Source: an uncultured Treponema sp.
GTDB taxonomy: Bacteria; Spirochaetota; Spirochaetia; Treponematales; Treponemataceae
Length of the DNA stretch: 64,000 nt
Direction: 5' to 3'
NCBI GenBank assembly: GCA_947165895.1
Contig: CAMVCB010000005.1
Location: 248,001-312,000, forward strand
The notes below the pieces were generated by a model that had not been told where the DNA came from, made no database searches, and saw only the letters and a program-made list of their open reading frames with translations. Below are positions 1 through 8,035 of the stretch, piece by piece (within the stretch, counting starts at the first letter, position 1; every line of letters begins with the position of its first letter). A program made the position numbers and the translations under genes.

Positions 1-1
1 T

Positions 2-58
2 ATTGTTGCCGCAGACAAAGATGTAAAAGACGTTTACGTTAAGGCTGTAGTAGCATAA
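2..58 (+). CDS. 3' end of an unidentified protein gene
   Basis: An open frame enters from the left edge and ends at a TAA at 56-58, giving the last 18 residues IVAADKDVKDVYVKAVVA. The fragment is too short to assign to a family. It is treated as real because a hairpin element and then a proper intrinsic terminator (169-205) follow it on the same strand, as expected behind a plus-strand gene. Confidence 0.6.
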   Translation: MVAADKDVKDVYVKAVVA

Positions 59-70
59 AACGGGGCGTTG

Positions 71-155
71 CGGCAAGCATAGCTTGCCGAGATGTTTTCT
101 TGTAGAAGCTAAACAACAGTCGCAAAGGACTGTTGTTTTTAACGCTTCTGCTATT
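71..155 (+). repeat. Two-hairpin intergenic element, copy 1
   Basis: The first hairpin has 8-bp arms (71-78 and 82-89) around an ATA triloop. A linker ending in TTTTCTTGTA follows. The second structure has an outer stem GAAGC (105-109) with GCTTC (144-148), enclosing a 10-bp inner stem (112-121 with 128-137), and ends in TGCTATT (149-155). The same architecture recurs at 23073-23160 with different but still complementary arms. The element lies 12 bases behind the preceding stop codon and before that gene's terminator. Whether it acts as RNA or as a mobile DNA repeat is not shown by the sequence alone. Confidence 0.75.
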
Positions 156-168
156 ATCATCCTTCATT

Positions 169-205
169 AAAAGCAGTTCGTCGATGGGCGGACTGCTTTT
201 TTTAT
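169..205 (+). terminator. Intrinsic terminator
   Basis: AAAAGCAGT (169-177) pairs with ACTGCTTTT (192-200), extended by a few inner pairs, and is followed by a T run. It most likely ends transcription of the gene finishing at 58, with the repeat element lying between stop codon and terminator. Confidence 0.85.
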
Positions 206-243
206 ATGGAAGAAAATACAAATTAATGTTAGAATTAAGTAGT

Positions 244-249
244 TATAAT
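244..249 (+). promoter_or_regulatory. Possible -10 box for the downstream lipoprotein
   Basis: A perfect TATAAT lies 46 bases before the TTG start at 295 and downstream of the preceding terminator. No good -35 hexamer is visible at normal spacing, so this is only a candidate. Confidence 0.35.
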
Positions 250-294
250 TAAAAAGTGATTCGGTGGGAATAAAACATATTAAGGGGCTGCCAT

Positions 295-2085
295 TTGACT
301 CGGACGCTTTTTAAAATTATAAATATCCTCACAGCCACACTCTTTCTTTTCTGTGCAGTTTCCTGTGACATGATTAATACGCCTGTGAAGGAATTTTTTA
401 CGGGCAGCCTTGAGGCGCTTTCTTCAAACAATCAGAATAATTCAAATGAATCAGATAATTCTTCCGGCTCAAATCCGTCTGGTGACAGCGGAAATAGTGA
501 TAATACTTCTGCCGGGGAGGAGGATAGCGGAAATAGTCCGGCAGATGAGCCTGAGCCAGACGCTTCTGAAGAAAGTCCTGTTACGGCGGAGGATGATGCT
601 TTTGATAATATAGACGAAAACATCTCCTTTGTTTTTTACGTTTCTGATCAGGGGGATGATGATAATGACGGTTCAATGGAAAATCCTTTCCTTACAATTG
701 ATAATGCCCTGAAAGCCTTAAGGCAGAGCTTTAATGCCGATACAGAAAAATCAAAAAGTGCCGGTTATGTGCTTCTGCTCAGTGACATTAATATAAATTC
801 AGAAATTGATTTTAACAGATCGGATTACAGATTTGCTGAAATTGCTCCGGCTGTTGATATAACTATTGGCGGTTACAAGACAAAGCGTACAATAAATGCC
901 GCTTTTGGCAGCCGGATCTTCAAAATCGGCTGGACAAACGGAAATATTACCATTCAGAACCTGACATTGACAGGCGGCTATTCTACGGATGTAGGTGGCG
1001 CTGCCTTTTATATCACTTCTACTGATTCAGCTACAGATTTCAGCAGTAAAAAATTCCTGATTAAAAACTGTATTATTACAGATAACATGAGCTCTCTGCC
1101 GGGCGGCGCACTTGCCCTTGAAACAGCCTATAATGTTGAAATTGAAAATTGTGAAATCACTAATAATACAAGTTTTGACGGCCCTTCTGTCTGTGATTTG
1201 AAGACTCCTTCCGGCCTGAGTGCAGGAATTGGAATCTGTTTAAAAAATACTTTGATAAGGGAAAATTACAGCCATACCGACAGCAGCAGTAGTCTTTCTT
1301 CATATGAGTATGGATATGTAATCAATACAGAAGGGGTCCGCTATGCCCGTTTTGACGGCGGTGTTACTGTAAAAGACAATACGATAGATTCTATTCCGGC
1401 CGGCAAGGATTATTCAAAGCTTGCTGCCGTAAATAATGCTTATGGCATTGAATTCAGCGGTAAGAATATTATTACAGATAATAAGGCGGTTATTTCTGGT
1501 TCGGGCTCAAATTCTATTGGAATTGAAAAAAATCTCATTATTGTGCCGGATGCAGCTTCTGCAGCCAAAATACTTTATATGCAGGGAAACTGTGACGGCA
1601 GCAAAATCGGCGTCAATCTTTCTTCGGCAATTACAGATTCAATAAAATTTACAAACGGATTTAAGGCTTCTGGTACAAGCTCGGCTCCAGCAGAAATTTT
1701 TGTCAGTGACGGAGCTTATGCCGTAGACTGGGATTCAAGTGGAAGTGAGGCGGCCTTTGTCCTTAACAGCGGAAGCTTCATCAATCCTCTTGGAATTACA
1801 ATGACCTTTACCGCAAGTCCCGTGGTTCTTACCGCCGGAAAGGCGGAAAAAATCACGGTAAGTCCTCATGTCCTTTATGAAGGAAGTGATGTTACTGATA
1901 CTTTTGCAGACGATATCAGCTGGTCTCTTTCTCTGACTGAAGGCTCAGCAACAGTAGCTGCGACAGACAGCAAAATACTCAGTCTGACGGCTTCTCAGAC
2001 TTTGCCAGATACTTATCAGCTTTTCATAACGGCAGTTTTGAACGGCATTGTTTATGATGATTCTGTTACTATAGAGTGCCAATAG
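295..2085 (+). CDS. Beta-helix surface lipoprotein
   Basis: This is a 596-residue exported lipoprotein. The TTG start is preceded by AAGGGG at good spacing. A hydrophobic signal ends in a lipobox (AVSC, Cys24). Residues ~45-105 form a Ser/Asn/Asp/Glu-rich linker. The following ~330 residues resemble a right-handed parallel beta-helix of the kind found in polymorphic outer-membrane proteins and pectate-lyase-like folds: repeated short Asn/Ile/Thr-rich strands and a GGA(A/L) turn, as around 'NCIITDNMSSLPGGALAL'. The C-terminal ~100 residues look like an Ig/bacterial-surface beta domain. It may be an adhesin or a glycan-binding surface protein; no catalytic residues can be identified. It is convergent with ilvD. 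Confidence 0.85.
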   Translation: MTRTLFKIINILTATLFLFCAVSCDMINTPVKEFFTGSLEALSSNNQNNSNESDNSSGSNPSGDSGNSDNTSAGEEDSGNSPADEPEPDASEESPVTAEDDAFDNIDENISFVFYVSDQGDDDNDGSMENPFLTIDNALKALRQSFNADTEKSKSAGYVLLLSDININSEIDFNRSDYRFAEIAPAVDITIGGYKTKRTINAAFGSRIFKIGWTNGNITIQNLTLTGGYSTDVGGAAFYITSTDSATDFSSKKFLIKNCIITDNMSSLPGGALALETAYNVEIENCEITNNTSFDGPSVCDLKTPSGLSAGIGICLKNTLIRENYSHTDSSSSLSSYEYGYVINTEGVRYARFDGGVTVKDNTIDSIPAGKDYSKLAAVNNAYGIEFSGKNIITDNKAVISGSGSNSIGIEKNLIIVPDAASAAKILYMQGNCDGSKIGVNLSSAITDSIKFTNGFKASGTSSAPAEIFVSDGAYAVDWDSSGSEAAFVLNSGSFINPLGITMTFTASPVVLTAGKAEKITVSPHVLYEGSDVTDTFADDISWSLSLTEGSATVAATDSKILSLTASQTLPDTYQLFITAVLNGIVYDDSVTIECQ

Positions 2086-2091
2086 TTCTTT

Positions 2092-2183
2092 CTATTCCAG
2101 GATAGCACGTCGCACGCTGCGCGTGCTTAATCAACTTGCTTCGCAAGTTGACGGTATAACCCACACTCCTATTCTAGAATTGC
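2092..2183 (-). repeat. Duplicated 3' end of ilvD flanking a hairpin insert
   Basis: The last five codons of ilvD (2169-2183, encoding A-I-L-E-stop) recur at 2092-2106 in the same orientation. The copies match at 12 of 15 bases. The three differences are all third-position and synonymous (GCA/GCT, ATT/ATC, CTA/CTG), and both copies use TAG. Between them lie 62 bases holding two perfect triloop hairpins: CAACTTGC-TTC-GCAAGTTG (2132-2150) and GCACGC-TGC-GCGTGC (2112-2126). The gene-proximal copy completes the ilvD frame. Confidence 0.65.
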
Positions 2184-3854
2184 TCCCTTGTCAGCAGAGC
2201 TTACCAGTTTTGCATATCTTGCAAGGTAGCCGGTCTTTACTTTTGGCTCCGGTGCCTTCCATGCGGCGCGGCGGCGGGCAAGTTCTTCGTCGCTTACGTC
2301 AAGGTGAATCTTGTAATTGTTGATGTCCAGAGTGATTTTATCTCCTTCCTGAACAAGGGCGATCGGTCCACCTACCGCAGCTTCCGGCGAACAGTGGCCA
2401 AGTGAAGCGCCTCGTGTTGCGCCCGAGAAGCGGCCGTCTGTAATCAGGGCTACCTGCTTGTCCAGTCCCTGTCCCGCAAGGGCTGCTGTTACTGCCAGCA
2501 TTTCGCGCATACCAGGGCCGCCTTTTGGACCTTCGTAGCGGATGACTACAACGTCACCCGGCTTAATCTGAGCCTTCTGAACAGCTTCCATTGCCTCGCT
2601 TTCATCATCAAAAACGCGGGCAGGACCTGTGTGAAGCATAAGCTCTTTTGCACAGGCAGAGCGTTTTACTACAGTTCCGTTTGGAGCAAGGTTTCCGAAG
2701 AGAATTGCAATACCGCCGTTGTCGCTGAAAGGATTTTCAATAGGGCGGAGGATTTCAGGATTGCGGTTTCTTACGCCCTTAATGTTTTCTGCAATAGTTT
2801 TTCCTGTTGCGGTAATCAAAGAAGTGTTGATAAGGTTTTTCTTTGCAAGCTCTGCAAGAACAGCCTGAACACCGCCTGCATCATCAAGCTCACACATAAA
2901 GGTGTGGCCGGCAGGAGCCAGGTGGCACAAATTAGGTGTGCGGTTAGAAATTTCGTTTACTTCGTGAAGGTCAAGTTCAAGACCTGCTTCGTGCATGATT
3001 GCTGGAACGTGGAGCATTGTGTTTGAAGAACATCCCAGAGCCATGTCAGCCGCAAGGGCATTGCGGAAGTTTTCTGCTGTCATCATCTGACGGGCTGTAA
3101 TTCCTTTTTTGTAAAGGTTCATAACTGCCATACCTGCGTGTTTTGCAAGGGCAATACGCTCTCCAGTTACAGCTGGAATTGTACCGTTTCCTGGAAGACC
3201 AAGACCAAGAACTTCTGTAAGACAGTTCATGGAGTTTGCAGTGAACATACCAGAGCAGGCACCGCAGCCAGGGCAGGCACGGTGTTCCATTTCCTTAAGC
3301 TGATCTTCTGTAATTTTTCCTACTGCAAGACCACCTACAGCCTCAAACATATCTGTTAAAGAAAGATTTTTTCCTGAATATGGATTAGAAGCATCGTTTC
3401 CAGCAAGGTGACCCGGCATCATAGGGCCGCCCGAAACAAATACTGTAGGAAGATCCAGGCGGGCAGCGGCCATAAGCATACCCGGAACGATTTTATCGCA
3501 GTTTGGAATCATAACGAGGGCGTCAAACTGGTGAGCCTTGGCTACACATTCAACGCTGTCCGCAATAAGCTCGCGGGTAACAAGGGAATACTTCATTCCT
3601 TCATGTCCCATCGCAATACCGTCACAAACGCCGATTGCAGGGAATTCAACCGGAGTTCCTCCCGCCATTCTAACGCCGGCCTTTACTGCCTCGGAAATGC
3701 GGTCAAGCTCAATGTGACCCGGAATCAGTTCGTTTTTTGCACAGATAATTCCAACTAAAGGCTGATTTAATTCTTCGTCTGTGTAACCAGAAGCATAAAA
3801 TAAAGAACGGTGAGGCGCACGTGCTACACCTTTTTTAGCGTTATCGCTTTTCAT
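2169..3854 (-). CDS. ilvD: Dihydroxy-acid dehydratase
   Basis: IlvD dehydrates 2,3-dihydroxy-isovalerate and 2,3-dihydroxy-3-methylvalerate in valine/isoleucine synthesis, using an iron-sulfur cluster. The 561-residue length is normal for the family. The cluster-associated cysteine motifs are present ([39 protein letters not shown]), as is the C-terminal '[15 protein letters not shown]' region. The ATG at 3854 follows GAGGA. No other ilv gene is adjacent, so it appears to be a single-gene unit. Its 3' end is duplicated downstream around a hairpin insert. Confidence 0.97.
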   Translation of the reverse strand: MKSDNAKKGVARAPHRSLFYASGYTDEELNQPLVGIICAKNELIPGHIELDRISEAVKAGVRMAGGTPVEFPAIGVCDGIAMGHEGMKYSLVTRELIADSVECVAKAHQFDALVMIPNCDKIVPGMLMAAARLDLPTVFVSGGPMMPGHLAGNDASNPYSGKNLSLTDMFEAVGGLAVGKITEDQLKEMEHRACPGCGACSGMFTANSMNCLTEVLGLGLPGNGTIPAVTGERIALAKHAGMAVMNLYKKGITARQMMTAENFRNALAADMALGCSSNTMLHVPAIMHEAGLELDLHEVNEISNRTPNLCHLAPAGHTFMCELDDAGGVQAVLAELAKKNLINTSLITATGKTIAENIKGVRNRNPEILRPIENPFSDNGGIAILFGNLAPNGTVVKRSACAKELMLHTGPARVFDDESEAMEAVQKAQIKPGDVVVIRYEGPKGGPGMREMLAVTAALAGQGLDKQVALITDGRFSGATRGASLGHCSPEAAVGGPIALVQEGDKITLDINNYKIHLDVSDEELARRRAAWKAPEPKVKTGYLARYAKLVSSADKGAILE

Positions 3855-3975
3855 ATAATCCTCGCTTATAAAAAACTATGCCGGTTATGCCAGCTTTATT
3901 TCAACTTAATAATAACTATATTTCCCTTTCTAATCAATAAATAAATTTACAAATACTAAAGTTTCTTAAATATAA

Positions 3976-4007
3976 ATAAAAAAGCGTTTCCCCAGAAAGG
4001 GAAACGC
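3976..4007 (-). terminator. Terminator of the leucine-rich-repeat gene
   Basis: On the minus strand GCGTTTCCC and GGGAAACGC form a 9-bp stem, followed by TTTTTTATTT. It lies 40 bases behind the stop codon at 4049 and ahead of the ilvD promoter region. Confidence 0.85.
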
Positions 4008-4048
4008 CCGGTATTTTTAATTCAAAATGAAAAAAATCGCCGAATTAA

Positions 4049-5656
4049 CTACTCGTACTTATCCTGAATTACAAGCTTGATGAGCATATCATTTTTTACA
4101 GAAATGCGTTTTCTCTGTTCTGCAAGCTCATTGCTGTCCAGGCTGATTCGTGACTGTTCGCAAATCATCTTGCCGTAGGCTGAAAGGGTAGCAGGACTTG
4201 AAGCTTCACAGGCAAAAATTACGTTTCGCTTATTGATAAAGTGGAAGTAGAACTGCTGGAACTCTTCGTTATCCGATGGTAAGGCATAAAGGAAGATGAT
4301 TCGCTTGAAATCGTGAATTCTGGCAATCTTTTTTGCACATGTAATAAGCTTGTCGCTGAAAGTATGCTCTCCAATATCTGATGTTATGATTTTTTCAGCA
4401 ATTACGAATAAATCACCGTCTTCCGGCGGCTGGCCGGCAGGTTCGCAAAGTTCGATTTTGCTGAATCCAACAGATTCAATAAGAATTTTTGTTTTTGAGT
4501 CGAGGGCAAGACGGTCTTTAAGCTGAATATGAACGTCGTCACGACCTGCGGCTTCATCACCGCCAGCGGAAGAGAAAAGATTTTCAAGCTCACCGGCAGT
4601 AACTGCACCGTTATTCGAAGCTGCGCTGTCTTCGGCAGAAGCTTCGGCTTCTATTCCGACTCCGCTTGCGCTTTCAACACGGGCTTTTTCTTCACCCATG
4701 ATATCGGCGAGCATATCATCTACATTATCTGACATTTTATCATCCTCCGTATTTTTTACATCATTTTCATCAATATTTTCTTCAACTTCTTCCGGGGCGG
4801 CTTCAACTTGTGTGACAGGAGCCGCTTCTTCAATTCCCATTGAAGCGATTTCTTCATCAGCAGCGCCAATTTCTGAACTGAAGATATCATCATCTTCCAG
4901 ATCATCAGAATCGGCAATCATAACTTCAGAGCTTTCGCTAAGGCTGTCCTCATAAAATTCAATTTTGTTTTTTTCTACCGGCGCAACCTTAAGACGCAGC
5001 TTGTCACTTCCTTCGATAGACTTTTCGTAAAGGCAGCCATCCTCTTCACTTACATAGAAAAGATTATTGCCGTCATCTACACGGATATTGCGAATTGAAT
5101 CGCAGCCCTCAAAGGCATCATCGCTAAGCTCATAAAGGTGTGCAGGCAAAACCACAGCTTCCAGACTCTTACAGCCCGCAAAAGCTTTGGAGTGGATTTT
5201 TGCAACCGTGTTAGGAAGCACCACAGACTTTATTGACGAGCAGCCGGCACAACAGTTTTCCGGAATCTCCTGAATTCCTGCGCGGAAGGGGATTTCTGGC
5301 AGAGACGAGCAGCCGTAAAAAAGTCCTTCTGGAAATTCTGTAACAACACTCGGCATGGAAACCTTTGTGAGCTTTGAACACCCAGAAAACAAATAAGGCG
5401 GCAGAACCTGTAAAGAAAGTGGCAGCTTTACTGATGTAAGCGAAGTTAGATTCTCAAAAAGACAATCAGGCAGTTCTTTTACAGAATCCGGAAGTGAAAT
5501 TGAGCTGACATTTGTGCCCGCAAAGGCTTCATCCGCAATCTCTTTTGGACCGTAAGGAACCGTACCATTGAATTCGCTGGAAGCAGGATCAATCCCTACC
5601 AGCGTATTCATGTCATTTGTGAAAAGCAAACCATTCTTTGATGTATAATCTGACAT
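4049..5656 (-). CDS. Cytoplasmic-type BspA-like leucine-rich repeat protein
   Basis: This 535-residue protein has three parts. Residues ~1-230 carry about eight LRR_5/BspA-type repeats (pattern 'LF.GCS.L..V.LP..V..I...AF.GC'). Residues ~235-375 form a very acidic, low-complexity linker. Residues ~380-535 form a compact alpha/beta domain that I do not recognise. There is no signal peptide or lipobox, whereas most treponemal BspA-like proteins are exported, so it is probably cytoplasmic or exported by another route. It is monocistronic with its own terminator and divergent from the beta-propeller gene. A protein-interaction role is likely; no enzymatic residues are evident. Confidence 0.85.
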   Translation of the reverse strand: MSDYTSKNGLLFTNDMNTLVGIDPASSEFNGTVPYGPKEIADEAFAGTNVSSISLPDSVKELPDCLFENLTSLTSVKLPLSLQVLPPYLFSGCSKLTKVSMPSVVTEFPEGLFYGCSSLPEIPFRAGIQEIPENCCAGCSSIKSVVLPNTVAKIHSKAFAGCKSLEAVVLPAHLYELSDDAFEGCDSIRNIRVDDGNNLFYVSEEDGCLYEKSIEGSDKLRLKVAPVEKNKIEFYEDSLSESSEVMIADSDDLEDDDIFSSEIGAADEEIASMGIEEAAPVTQVEAAPEEVEENIDENDVKNTEDDKMSDNVDDMLADIMGEEKARVESASGVGIEAEASAEDSAASNNGAVTAGELENLFSSAGGDEAAGRDDVHIQLKDRLALDSKTKILIESVGFSKIELCEPAGQPPEDGDLFVIAEKIITSDIGEHTFSDKLITCAKKIARIHDFKRIIFLYALPSDNEEFQQFYFHFINKRNVIFACEASSPATLSAYGKMICEQSRISLDSNELAEQRKRISVKNDMLIKLVIQDKYE

Positions 5657-5837
5657 AGATATATTTTAATCCACATTTATGAATATCGCAATTTAATTTT
5701 ATAAATAATTTTTATTTCTATAAGAGATTTTTCCCCGCTAAGAAAAAGATAAAGATTCACTTACTTTCTGCCGATATACAAATGTCGGAGTTTGTCTAAA
5801 AAAAATCATTTTTTTTGCTTGCAACGACGGATTTGTA

Positions 5838-7439
5838 ATGTGTAGAAAAACAAAAAGTCTTGCAGTCTACATTTTAATTTTCCTCATTTTTGGAAGCCTT
5901 GCCGCCCAGGAAATGGTCATTCCTATGGTAAAGACTCCGTTCCCGGTTCACGGAGCAACCTGGAACAAGGACGGCAGCATCTTCGCCTATACGGAAGAGA
6001 ATAATATCATCGTCCGTGACGGCTCTGAATATTCACTTTTGCAGTCAATCCAGACAGAAAACGGAAACCTGCAGTTTATGGAATTTACCCGCTTTACAGA
6101 GGGTAGTGGAGACCAGCTGGCAAGCCTTTCTGAAGATAATACGCTTGAAATCCGAATCCTGCCGAATGAAAATCCGGTGAACAGGGCATCAATCAATTCC
6201 GACAATTTCCCGACCGCCATGGCTTACAACTGGAACGGTAACTATCTTGCCACCGCCGATACGGGAAATTCAATCTACATTTACATGCAGAACTACATGA
6301 CCGAAACCCTTATTGAGCGAAAGAGTCAGGTTCTGAATCACGTTGCAACAAACTTAAGCTTCAGCCCGGACAACAAATATCTGAGCGTGGGCTGTGAGGA
6401 CAATCAGATTTACATTCTGGACGTCAGTTCGGGAAAAGTCCTTTATTCGATGAGCTACCCAAACAATATGAAGGTGGCCCCGATTTTTACAAAGGACAGC
6501 CTTGGAATTATCTACCCGATTAAGAAAAAGCGGGTTATCGTCACCGATTTTTACGGTAACGTCCTGCGGCAGATAAAAGCCAGAAAGCCTGTTCGTTCTC
6601 TTTCACTTTCGCCGGACGGCGATACTCTCATTTTAAACTGCGAAGACAATGTCTTCTATTTTTACAGCATTCAGACCGGAAAATATCTGGGCTACATCCC
6701 CCGCTACAGCCAGGCTCAGCTGACCTGCTACGCCTTTGACAACGCCGGAAAGAAGCTGCTTCAGGGCTACGCCGACGGTTGTATTTTCATTCTGGATGTG
6801 GAAGAAGTCTTCTTGCTGCCGGGGGAAAAGGCTCCTGCATTTAAACTGTACGTTGCTGACGATTCAACCAGCATGAAGGGAAAGAATCTGGATCCACGCG
6901 ACCTTGAAAATCGCCGCGGAAACAGGCGGCCTTATTTTAAGAGCGGACACCAGATTGTAATTGATTCAAGCTTTGCAGTGCTTCCAACTCCTTACATGAT
7001 AGCTGTCTCAGCCGGAATTGGTTACAAAAATTATAAATGGCTCAAGCCTTTTTACGTGGGAGCAGAAGTGGAACCATTTATAGGCTTCCCTACAAGCCAG
7101 TTCCCATATTCATATAAATTACGCGGAGGTTCGATTGAAAGTCCGCTTTTAATGGGCATGAAAGTTTATGCCCCTGTTGGATTTGCCATGAAACCTCTGA
7201 GCAACGATCTTGAAGTTTTCGGTGAAGTTCTTTTGGGAACATCACTCTGTCAGCTTTGGGACCGTCAGTTCGGGGATTCAAGAATAACAAGTAAGGTTTT
7301 TCCATCATTCTATATTGCAGGTAAAGTTGGACTTGGATGGAAATTTATTTCAGTGTCAGTTCGCGGAGAATATGACACCATTCTACAGTTCTCGTTTAGC
7401 GCGGATGTAGGATTCAACATCAATCTTCCAGGAGGTTAA
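5838..7439 (+). CDS. Beta-propeller / beta-barrel fusion protein
   Basis: This 533-residue protein has a signal peptide ending near 'GSLAAQE'. Residues ~30-330 contain WD40-like blades (for example 'FSPDNKYLSVGCEDNQIYILDVSSGKVLYS' and 'LSPDGDTLILNCEDNVFYFYSIQTGKYLG'). A short linker leads to residues ~370-533, which look like amphipathic strands of an outer-membrane or outer-membrane-like barrel, ending 'FSADVGFNINLPGG'. I infer a periplasmic or surface propeller attached to a membrane barrel. Only 11 bases separate it from the next lipoprotein gene, so the two are probably co-transcribed. No strong Shine-Dalgarno precedes the ATG. Confidence 0.8.
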   Translation: MCRKTKSLAVYILIFLIFGSLAAQEMVIPMVKTPFPVHGATWNKDGSIFAYTEENNIIVRDGSEYSLLQSIQTENGNLQFMEFTRFTEGSGDQLASLSEDNTLEIRILPNENPVNRASINSDNFPTAMAYNWNGNYLATADTGNSIYIYMQNYMTETLIERKSQVLNHVATNLSFSPDNKYLSVGCEDNQIYILDVSSGKVLYSMSYPNNMKVAPIFTKDSLGIIYPIKKKRVIVTDFYGNVLRQIKARKPVRSLSLSPDGDTLILNCEDNVFYFYSIQTGKYLGYIPRYSQAQLTCYAFDNAGKKLLQGYADGCIFILDVEEVFLLPGEKAPAFKLYVADDSTSMKGKNLDPRDLENRRGNRRPYFKSGHQIVIDSSFAVLPTPYMIAVSAGIGYKNYKWLKPFYVGAEVEPFIGFPTSQFPYSYKLRGGSIESPLLMGMKVYAPVGFAMKPLSNDLEVFGEVLLGTSLCQLWDRQFGDSRITSKVFPSFYIAGKVGLGWKFISVSVRGEYDTILQFSFSADVGFNINLPGG

Positions 7440-7450
7440 GGAGGCAAGAC

Positions 7451-7951
7451 GTGAATAAGCTTCGTTTTGTAGTAATTCCGCTGCTCCTGCTTCTGGTGAT
7501 TGGCTGCTCGAACAGCGTTCAAACGATGCTTGATGACTACAATTCAAACTTTACAGTCACACATGCTGTAGATAACGGTACACAGCCGTCACCCGGAGAC
7601 GCAAACTTTGTGGCAAGCGACATGCTCTTCCCAATCTACTACGTTTCCAGTGTAGATACGCTGAATCTAGCAGCTCCGTACAACTGCAGGTCATACAGTT
7701 GGGTTTTGACAGATCCTGAAGAAGCTTATGATCCGGATGTTGGACCGACCGAAATTGATCTGGTCATGTTCAACAATACGGACAGAGTCTCCAGAACGTT
7801 TGTCACCTATATTCAAGAATCCCTGGAAAAAGGAATTCTTGAAATTGGTAAGACCTATAAACTGACTTTGACAGTTACGGAGAAAAACGAGGAGGCAAAA
7901 AGCTACACAGATATCGCAGCTGTCGTAATTTATAAAAATTACGATTTTTAA
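7451..7951 (+). CDS. Small lipoprotein
   Basis: This 166-residue protein starts at GTG with an excellent AAGGAGG seven bases upstream. The signal sequence ends in lipobox VIGC (Cys19). The rest resembles a single Ig-like or PKD-like beta domain ('SYSWVLTDPEEAYDP', 'KTYKLTLTVTEKNEEAKSYTDIAAVVIY'). No enzymatic motif is visible. It probably forms an operon with the propeller/barrel gene and may act with it at the outer membrane. Confidence 0.8.
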   Translation: MNKLRFVVIPLLLLLVIGCSNSVQTMLDDYNSNFTVTHAVDNGTQPSPGDANFVASDMLFPIYYVSSVDTLNLAAPYNCRSYSWVLTDPEEAYDPDVGPTEIDLVMFNNTDRVSRTFVTYIQESLEKGILEIGKTYKLTLTVTEKNEEAKSYTDIAAVVIYKNYDF

Positions 7952-7952
7952 C

Positions 7953-7970
7953 ACATGACATATGTCATGT
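7953..7970. promoter_or_regulatory. 18-bp perfect palindrome
   Basis: ACATGACATATGTCATGT is perfectly self-complementary (9-bp half-sites) and starts two bases behind the stop codon at 7951, 66 bases before the next start codon. A smaller hairpin (CGGC-GAAA-GCCG) follows. It could be an operator for a dimeric regulator of the 8036 lipoprotein gene, or a cruciform/RNA hairpin. It lacks a T run, so it is not a classical terminator. Confidence 0.45.
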
Positions 7971-8035
7971 ATAAAACACGGCGAAAGCCGCAAAAAGTTA
8001 AAACAAATTCTAATTTTTTCATATGGAGGTAAAAC

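Noticed and set aside
39..221. 60-codon minus-strand frame at the left edge
   Set aside because: It lies entirely across the two-hairpin element and a plus-strand terminator, and has no ribosome-binding site.
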